A DNA stretch of 26,687 bases from Monoraphidium neglectum. Taxonomy: Eukaryota; Chlorophyta; Chlorophyceae; Sphaeropleales; Selenastraceae. The position numbers and the translations under genes are program-made. The notes beneath the pieces are model-generated. The model saw nothing but the letters and a program-made list of their open reading frames with translations. It did not search any database and was not told where the DNA came from. How positions within the stretch are numbered: position 1 is the first letter of the stretch; each line of letters starts with the position of its first letter. Location of the stretch: contig NW_014013355.1 in assembly GCF_000611645.1 (NCBI RefSeq), forward strand, positions 4,170 through 30,856. The letters are read 5' to 3'. Below are positions 20,345 to 26,687 of the stretch, piece after piece.

Positions 20345-22526
20345 TCAGGTCGCGGGAGAGGCAGATGGGACGGGCTGCAAGGCCTTCTTGAGCATTGCCT
20401 GGGCCTTGGCAGCGCTGGGAGATGCCTCGCCGCGCTCCAGGTCCAGGTAAGTCAGCGACAGCCTCACATTGTGCTGCATGACGGCAAGGCAGGGGGACCG
20501 ACAGCAGATGTATAATAGTCAGTGAGCTGCAGCGGCGCCAGCTGAAACAACTCCAAACCACTGAACCACCACATGCCCCAAGTAAGCACATCACTTTTGG
20601 AATAGAGACATGGCGTCAACGATGTTGATGCGTTGAGATGAGCCACGTTTGCTGATGCCGGGCAGCAAGTGCATTTATGACGGCCAGTGCCGGCCTCACC
20701 CCAGCAAAGTTGATGGACATGCCGTCCACCACCTCATCCAGAACTTGCAGGCCCAGCGTCATCCTTGGGGGGGAGTGCCAGCAGCGTCGGAAAGGAATGA
20801 AGCGGCCATTGTGCGTACGACCAGCGGGCGGGCGGGGATGTGGGGGGCCGCTGAGCGCCTTCAAGCCTCTGTTGGTATTTTGCCCTCGGCGACTTCAGAC
20901 GGACCTTGGCTTGTCCCTCCCGTTACCACGCCGCTCTGCTCCCTTCAGCCCCTACATGTTGAAGTAGATGATGCGCTCAACCTCATCGGGAAGCCACCAG
21001 ATGTTGACTTCCTGCCGGCACGTGTGCGGTTGAAGGTGTGGGCACAAATTTCGAGGCAAGGGCTGGCCTGAGCCGGCGGGTGGTTGAGGGTCTGCCCTGG
21101 CACGGCTGTCGAAGTTCCCTGCCCATTGAGGAATGTCAGCTGCATTTGCCAAATAGGGACACAAGCACCTTGTTGGCCAGCATCTGGTCCACCATCCCCA
21201 GGATCACGGCCTTGTTGATGCCCTGCACAAGGTGGGGGGCGGCTTGCGTGTGGTGGGCATGCGCACAGGCGCCATTAGGAGGCCAAGGCTTCTCAGGCAC
21301 GGCCAGGCAAGACACGGAACACTTTCCAACCCCCCAGAGTGGCGCCCTTTCTACCTTTGTGAAGCGCAGCCGCATGCCTGGGACGGGGACGCGCAGCGTG
21401 GCATGACGTTGGTGGTGCATGCTTCCACCATCCTGGTGCATGAACCCTAGCATCACAAAACCCCACCTGTACGCACATGAGCACGACCCACGTACTCGCG
21501 GCGACACGCGCCTTCACCCACATTGAAGCGCAGCGACGCGCAGGTGCGGGCGCAAAATGGAGTCGTCCACGAGCGCCATACATCCCCGCATGCTCACCCT
21601 TGTAAGCCAAAGGCTCCAACTTGACCATCAGCTGCTGCAGCTCCTCCACCTGCACGGTGAAGTTGAGTGCAGGTTTTTGCGCCACACGGAGATGTGCTTG
21701 GGCAAGCGCTTTGTATAAGAGGCAGTCAACCTGCGCGTCGCTGCTGCACAAGCAGTCTGCTACCAACTGTGCAGCCCTCATTCCCACCACACCTTCTCCC
21801 GCAGCTGCCGGTTCTCAATGCTTGTGCGGTTGGGGTCAAAGTCTTTCCGCAGCGTGTCTGTGGCGATCTGTGCATTGCCCAAGGGAAAGGCGGGCAATGT
21901 GAGTTGCGCAGCAGCAGGCCCAAAAGGCAGGGTGGTGCTCGAGTATGCATGAAGTCACTGTGGCGCATAAATCAACAAAATTATGAGAGTTCCAAGATCT
22001 CTCTGTTGATGACGGCTTCACGGGCAGGACCCTCAAAATGCACCGTCGTTTGACATACGTGCTTGGGGGACCTACAGCTGCTTACTATGCTGGTGCCGAG
22101 TCAGTGACCATATGCAGCCACCACAAGCAAGATCGAGCCACGCACCTTTGATACAAAGAGGCCCAAGAGGATGCCGGCGGCGATGACGCCCAACAGGGCC
22201 CACCACGGCCACCAGCCAACAGCCTGCCACCACGTCACCGCCGCTCCGCCAACCTTGGCTGCCACTCCCGCAGCCGCGGCTCCCAGGCCTGCGGCCTGCA
22301 CAGTTCGCCGCCGCGCCTGAGGCATGCTACCAGCAATAGATGGTGTCAGGAAGGCCTTGCGTGTCGCCGGCATGGCCGGCATGGCTGGCAAGACCGCGCT
22401 GACTGCGACCGCAGCACGCCGCTGCCAAGGGCGGGGTGGTGCGGACGACCGCGGTGCCTGCCATGCACGTGCCATCATCGATGTGGGGCCAATGAGGCTG
22501 ACCGAGGAGCTCTTAGCGCGCTGCAT
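20345..22526 (-). CDS. Unrecognised membrane-anchored protein, probably organelle-targeted; possible 1-nt frameshift
   Basis: I do not recognise the family. Exons (minus): 22526-22146, 21867-21793, 21649-21518, 21466-21355, 21222-21169, 21011-20956, 20763-20700, 20473-20345, about 333 residues. The ATG at 22526 opens a Ser/Arg/Ala-rich stretch like a plastid transit peptide. One membrane segment follows at about residues 103-124 (WWALLGVIAAGILLGLFV), then a charged start (DTLRKDFDPNRTSIENRQ) running into a coiled coil (LREKVEELQQLMVKLEPL). The C-terminal soluble part includes TLRVPVPGMRLRFTK, NIWWLPDEVERIIYFNM and VVDGMSINFAG-HNVRLSLTYLDL. All splice phases fit except exon 3, which carries one base too many. 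Dropping one G from the G4 run at 21584-21587 would open VDDSILRPHLRVAAL and restore phase, suggesting an assembly indel or a disabled gene. Other explanations are an unseen exon or a different exon-3 acceptor (21729 region). Confidence 0.6.
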
Positions 22527-23235
22527 CCTCGTCTTGCTCGACACTGCGAGCGCGACGACAAATTGTTCGCTTTACGACGACGGTGCACCGGCGCGCGTGC
22601 CGTATATGTCGTTATATGAGGTCTGAGAGGTACGGTTGTCAGCTTTGTCGGAGCTTCAAGTCACTGTCACCCGTGCGACCAGGTGGCACCCTTCAGACAC
22701 CAGTCACCGAACGCCTTCCAAAACACAAAAACGCATGAGGTGGGACAAAACACGTAAAGTATGTGATTGTAGCTTCAAGCGCAGCCGGTAAACGCGTGCT
22801 TGACGAGGACCCGAGTACTGCGCTGTCGCGCAAAATCCGCTGTGACTCAGCGACGGGCAGCGTTCTCACAGATCTCCCAAAACCGTCAATATATCAGAGA
22901 ATATAAGGTGCCATTGTACAACTTTTGCTACCTCGACGGTGATCTTGGTTCTTGGAGGACAACGTGAGGTCCACGGCGCTGAACCGTGCTGGAAGGATGC
23001 ATCAATGGGTTTGGAAGCTTCACGAAGCGTGTCCCCGCCAGCTCCCGCCTGCGCATGTTCGTGCGGCGCCCGACCTGCGGATGCGCCACCGCTGCAGCTG
23101 CTGGCTCCTTTACCATTAAGCCCCTATCCTGCAAGAGGACCGCATCGACCGCGCCCTTACCACTCCACAGGCGCCTCCCTGGGCTTCGCAGCCAGCCAGC
23201 CCGCCTGCCGCAGAGCCGCACCAGCGTACGCAGCA
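22527..23235. other. Divergent intergenic region (membrane-protein gene / thioredoxin)
   Basis: 709 bp holding two divergent promoters. A TATA-like AT-rich patch (AATATATCAG) lies near 22890. From 23005 the frame is open into the thioredoxin ATG, leaving an alternative N-terminus possible. No separate gene is supported. Confidence 0.55.
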
Positions 23236-24925
23236 ATGTCGCGCGTGCAGGAGCTGCACTCTGAGGACGAGTGGGCGACGGCGCTGCAGCAGAGCAAGGG
23301 GTTCGGCGGCAAGGCGGTGGTGGTCGATTTTAGCGCCACATGGTGGGATGGCTCTGGGGCAGTTCGATGGGGCGAGGATGCGCGGCGCAGCGGCATATGT
23401 GCAGGCACGGCTGTGAACGTTTGTGCGTGTGTCGGCAGGCCAACCTAGTTGGGGTCAGTAGCAGAGGCAGGTTGAGTTTGATGGGACTCGTCTCCATTGG
23501 ATGCGCAGTCGGCGCTTTTTATGATGCGCCAATGCCGCGGTGGCTTTGCTTTTGTGCCATCTGCCTCGCTCGCACTTCACGCATCGCTATGCCCAAAATG
23601 CGACGACGCAAGGTGCGGCCCATGCCAGGCCATCGGGCCGGTGTTTGAGAAGCTTTCCACAGAGTTCACTACAGTGAAGTTCGTCAAGGTATGGAGCAGC
23701 GACGCTTTTAGCAGCTCTTCTGTGGCATTGCTGCATGGGTTTCTTGCTGCTATTCCAATCAGGAAGCAGCAGCGGAAGAAGCAGCACCCGGTCCTGCCAG
23801 GCAGCACCGTGCTTTGGCTGGCTTGCAGCATGTGAATGCAGGCAGCAATGAACGCAAATGCCATCTTTGCAGCTTGTTGTGTACTATGCATCGTCTGGTC
23901 GCGCTTTGTGATCCTCCTCTGTTTACAGTATTGCTGCGCATCGTGGTGCACAAATTCTACGCCAGGTGGATGTGGACGAGCTGCAGGAGGTGGCGGGCAA
24001 CTGCGGCGTGCGCGCCATGCCCACCTTCCAGGCGAGCAACAACTGACTTCTCCCCTTTCAGACCACTCCGCCGCACCCCGCGACGGAGCAACGTTCCTGC
24101 CGCAGTCCAACAGCGTCCTCCAACGCCGCTAATCCGTGCCTGCGCCCTTGCGCCGGCGGAATGAATACATACGGCGGCACGAACGTTGGCGATACCTTCC
24201 AAGTGTCGGCTGTGCATAGATCACCAATGCCCTCTTCCTCACCCCGTTTTCAGGCATACTTCAATGGCGAGAAAGTAGATGAGGTGGGTGCTGGTGAGGT
24301 CGCTTTGGGGTGTGGTAAGCAAAAGCACGAGCTACTCAACCCCTGTAGTCTGATGCGCTGCCCAACAGTGGGTGTGCGTTTGCGCGCTGTGTTCAAGGGG
24401 CTGCTGACCATGCTTTTCTAGGTCCGACTGGGACCCATTTGGTACTCTTTAGTCTGCCTGCAATGGCTCGTTGACGTCACACTCTCCATCCTGTCTCAGC
24501 TTTGCACTTGCACCCCACCGATTGTTTACTTGCAGCTGGTGGGCGCTGACCCCTCGAAGCTCAAGGCCATGATCAGCAAGTGCGCTTCTAGAGCTGGCTT
24601 GGGTGGCTGACGGGAGACGTGGACCAGGGGGCAGGGGTCTCAGCCACATGCACTGGGTGTTGCACGACAGAAGTGAGCGCGGTGTGGGACACGCATGGCG
24701 GGCTGGAACACGCGCAGGCGGAATCGCGCCCCGCAAGCTGACATGCGTGCCACCTCGGCGCCCCGAATCTGCAGGGTGGCCGCCATGCAGGGCGCTCAGG
24801 GCACGGGCCAGAAGGTTGGCGGCGCCGGCACCAGCGAGCCGCCTGCGGCTGGCGACGACCTGCGCGCCCGCATGGCCGCGGCGGCCGAGGCGCGGTTCAA
24901 GGCGCAGCAGGGCGGAGCGAAGTGA
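23236..24925 (+). CDS. Thioredoxin with a short Ala/Gln-rich C-terminal extension
   Basis: Dithiol-disulfide oxidoreductase. Exons: 23236-23342, 23613-23688, 23966-24031, 24254-24283, 24536-24579, 24775-24925; phases agree; 157 residues. The start MSRVQELHSEDEWATAL and VVVDFSATW joins across intron 1 to the active site WCGPC (Cys37, Cys40), split inside the Trp codon. KFVKVDVDEL, cis-Pro80 in VRAMPTF, and AYFNGEKVDE-LVGADPSKL complete a normal thioredoxin fold of about 105 residues. About 50 extra residues follow, ending DDLRARMAAAAEARFKAQQ (a predicted helix). Intron 3 has a GC donor. With the ATG at 23236 there is no targeting peptide and the protein would be cytosolic (h-type-like). An in-frame ATG at 23005 would add 77 Arg/Ser/Ala/Pro-rich residues that could be an organelle transit peptide. 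The neighbour downstream is PRK, on the same strand but with its own spacing; a shared function is only inferred. Confidence 0.9.
24032..24033 (+). other. GC donor of a GC-AG intron in the thioredoxin gene
   Basis: Exon 3 ends ACCTTCCAG|GCGAGC. The following exon starts after CCCGTTTTCAG (24253). The join PTFQ-AYFNGEKVDE is exactly what the thioredoxin fold needs, and without splicing the frame stops four codons later. There is no GT before that stop. Confidence 0.85.
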
Positions 24926-25652
24926 GGGGCCGGCCCTGCGACGTGTGGTTCCACACGCAGCTCGCTGGCAGCGTGGCGCGAGAGCTTGTTGTTGCTGAGG
25001 CGAGCGGTGAGGCCTAGGTAGGCGAGCTGCGCCTCATAGTTGGGGGGCTGGCCAGTGGGGCTGAATGGAGAGCCGTGTTGGGCCAGACGCTTTGGTTTAA
25101 ATTTGACTGGTCACAAGAAGCCCTAGCGGTGATTGAGATGATTGTAAGACCCTCTTCAAGTTCGATTGCTGGCGCGGTCGTGCAAGGGAAAGATCTGGGC
25201 TCATCTATGGGATTTGCTGCAAGCAGCCCGCTGCTTAATTGGTCACCCCAAGAGCGACAACAGAAGCGGTGGTGGTCTCTGTTCGTAGTACAATCTGTGT
25301 TTGCAGAGTTGCAGTGCCATGTGTGATTTTATTTGATCGGCGACTTGGGCCAAGGGGCGATCTTGTGTAGCATTGACCATGCGGCCTCAGCAGGTGCTCG
25401 AGGCGCGTCCAGTGCGGGCTGCAGATCAAGGGCGCACAGCCGTGCAGGCTGTTCAGCTAGAGTCTTGCACTTGGATTCGTGCAGCCTGGATGCTGAACAG
25501 TGCCTACCCCCTCTCATCCCGAGGGTCAGCGCCGGGCAACCATGCGGCGAAGCTTCGCGCCCCTGGCCAGCTTCAGCGAAACGCAAGAAATGGGCTCGCC
25601 TCCCCCTTGTTTCGGTCACTTTGCGCCAACAACGTGAAGCCAACCCTTCACA
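24926..25652. other. Intergenic region between thioredoxin and PRK
   Basis: 727 bp holding the thioredoxin 3' UTR and the PRK promoter/5' UTR. It contains a TGTAA at 25143 and an AT-rich patch (GGTTTAAATTTG) near 25093. No gene is supported. Confidence 0.6.
25143..25147 (+). terminator. TGTAA polyadenylation signal (thioredoxin gene)
   Basis: TGTAA about 218 nt after the thioredoxin stop codon, a distance typical of chlorophyte 3' UTRs. It is supported by motif and position only. Confidence 0.5.
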
Positions 25653-26687
25653 ATGGCCTCCACCATGAAGATGCGCGCTGCTGCTCCCGCCAGGTGAGCT
25701 CGCTGATCTACGGGCCCGCCAGCGTGGTTTCGGGGCCCTGCCTGCGCAGCCTGGCGAGTTCAAGAGGCAACCTTGCCTTTCTACACAAACTCACGCCTGC
25801 CCCATTGGCAAATGCGCACGCAGGGCCTTCTCGGTGAGAGCAGTGCTGTGCGACGCTGGAGCCGCGATCGGGGCGTGCATTGCCTCCTGGGTGGTTTCGA
25901 AGGCTATTTGACGTTGTCAATTTGCCGTCGGAACCACTGGGCAGTTGCGCGGCGCAGCCTGGGGCCAAACGCCCCGGGAGGAGTCAGCGATCGCAAGCCC
26001 CGCTGCACCCGCTGTGGCCCCTGTGCCCCTCCTCTCACCTGATAATTCGCATGATTACCTACTTCCTCTCCTTACGCGCAGGCCCGCGGCGCCAGGCGCT
26101 CCCTGGTCGTCAAGGCCGCGGAGAAGCGGATCGTCATTGGCCTTGCTGCGGACTCTGGTGCGCAGGCACAGCGCATTGGGAGGGGCCGGCGTGGGTACAG
26201 ACCTATGCAGCGGACCGTGGCGGAATGCCTGGCGCACGCCTCCCAGCTCGCCGTTTTTGCGCTTGTCCCTGACGCGATGTGCGACGCCGCCTGTGCTGAA
26301 CAGGCTGCGGCAAGTCCACCTTCATGCGCCGCGTGACGGGCATCTTCGGCGGTACTCCCAAGCCCCCGGCTGGTGAGGGAGCAGCATCACGGGAAATGGA
26401 GTTATGTGCGGACGCAGCCGCTCAGCCAGCAGCACTGGTTAACTCGGATATCATCCGTCTAGGCGCCAGGCGTGCATCGGCCAGACCGCACTGTTGAACG
26501 GTCAGCGGGCAGCCACCCACGACCAGGGCGCCTCGAGCGCGGCCCTCTAAACACAGCAGGCAGCGAACACAGCCCGTCATCTGGCACGGCACCCCTGCAG
26601 CCATGCGCATGCCTACAACACGCGCCTGCAGTGCGCACCCACCACTGCCGCCCCAGATCCAGCTGGCCGCGCACAGCTGCCTGGCCT
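25653..26687 (+). CDS. PRK: Phosphoribulokinase (PRK), 5' part with transit peptide
   Basis: Plastid Calvin-Benson enzyme that phosphorylates ribulose-5-phosphate with ATP to ribulose-1,5-bisphosphate. Exons visible: 25653-25693 (MASTMKMRAAAPA, basic/Ala transit peptide), 26096-26157 (RRSLVVKAAEKRIVIGL, then AADSG), 26304-26372 (GCGKSTFMRRVTGIFGG, then TPKPPAG); the rest lies beyond the right edge. Algal and plant PRK has RRSLVV, then VIGLAADSGCGKSTFMRR and PKPPAGGNPDSN, so the match is decisive. The Walker A loop (SGCGKST) carries the first regulatory Cys of the thioredoxin/CP12-controlled pair; its partner lies downstream of the window. Exon phases 2 and 1 agree. An alternative model adds a 10-nt microexon at 25824-25833 with an acceptor at 26081, giving APARAFSARGARRSLVV, a more typical transit peptide. 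The sequence 26373-26687 is intron 3 and holds nothing else I can identify. Confidence 0.92.

Noticed and set aside
22928..23448. Separate plus-strand gene covering 22939-23448
   Set aside because: Its 3' half is thioredoxin exon 1 read on into intron 1; the upstream half is at most an alternative N-terminus of the same gene.

Overview
The window is GC-rich nuclear DNA of a green alga, most likely a core chlorophyte (Chlorophyceae). The evidence is: many short introns (about 100-400 nt) with GTGCGC/GTGAGC-type donors; long CAG (polyglutamine) runs inside coding exons; TGTAA polyadenylation-like signals; a plant-type phosphoribulokinase; plant-type CAF-1 and SKIP31 homologues; and a ciliary CH-domain protein. 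No bacterial-style operon, CRISPR array, rRNA, tRNA or transposase was found. Every gene is split, so an unspliced reading shows only fragments. The exon models were built by eye from splice sites, matching intron phases and remembered family motifs.

Layout, left to right. (1) <1-3267, minus: N-terminal half of the large subunit of chromatin assembly factor 1 (FAS1), eight exons visible, running off the left edge. (2) 4581-7716 and (3) 8588-11958, plus: two tandem secreted subtilisin-like proteases, each of four exons with the same intron phases, and both predicted at exactly 838 residues. (4) 13043-15692, minus: SKIP31-type F-box protein. (5) 16528-19822, minus: SPATA4-type calponin-homology protein with a long C-terminal ciliary-type extension. 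(6) 20345-22526, minus: unrecognised membrane-anchored, probably plastid-targeted protein, needing one base of frame correction. (7) 23236-24925, plus: small thioredoxin with active site WCGPC. (8) 25653->26687, plus: 5' end of phosphoribulokinase (PRK), the Calvin-Benson cycle enzyme, running off the right edge.

The genes do not form one pathway. Two groupings are of interest: the duplicated subtilases, whose 3' exons look homogenised by gene conversion, and a thioredoxin next to PRK, a classic thioredoxin-regulated enzyme. The FAS1 upstream region carries an exact E2F-type box, as expected for an S-phase histone chaperone. Other notable elements are two likely GC-AG introns, a possible 10-nt microexon in PRK, a 32-unit GT repeat beside a splice acceptor, and two near-perfect palindromes with single-base centres, one of them just after the stop codon of gene 6.
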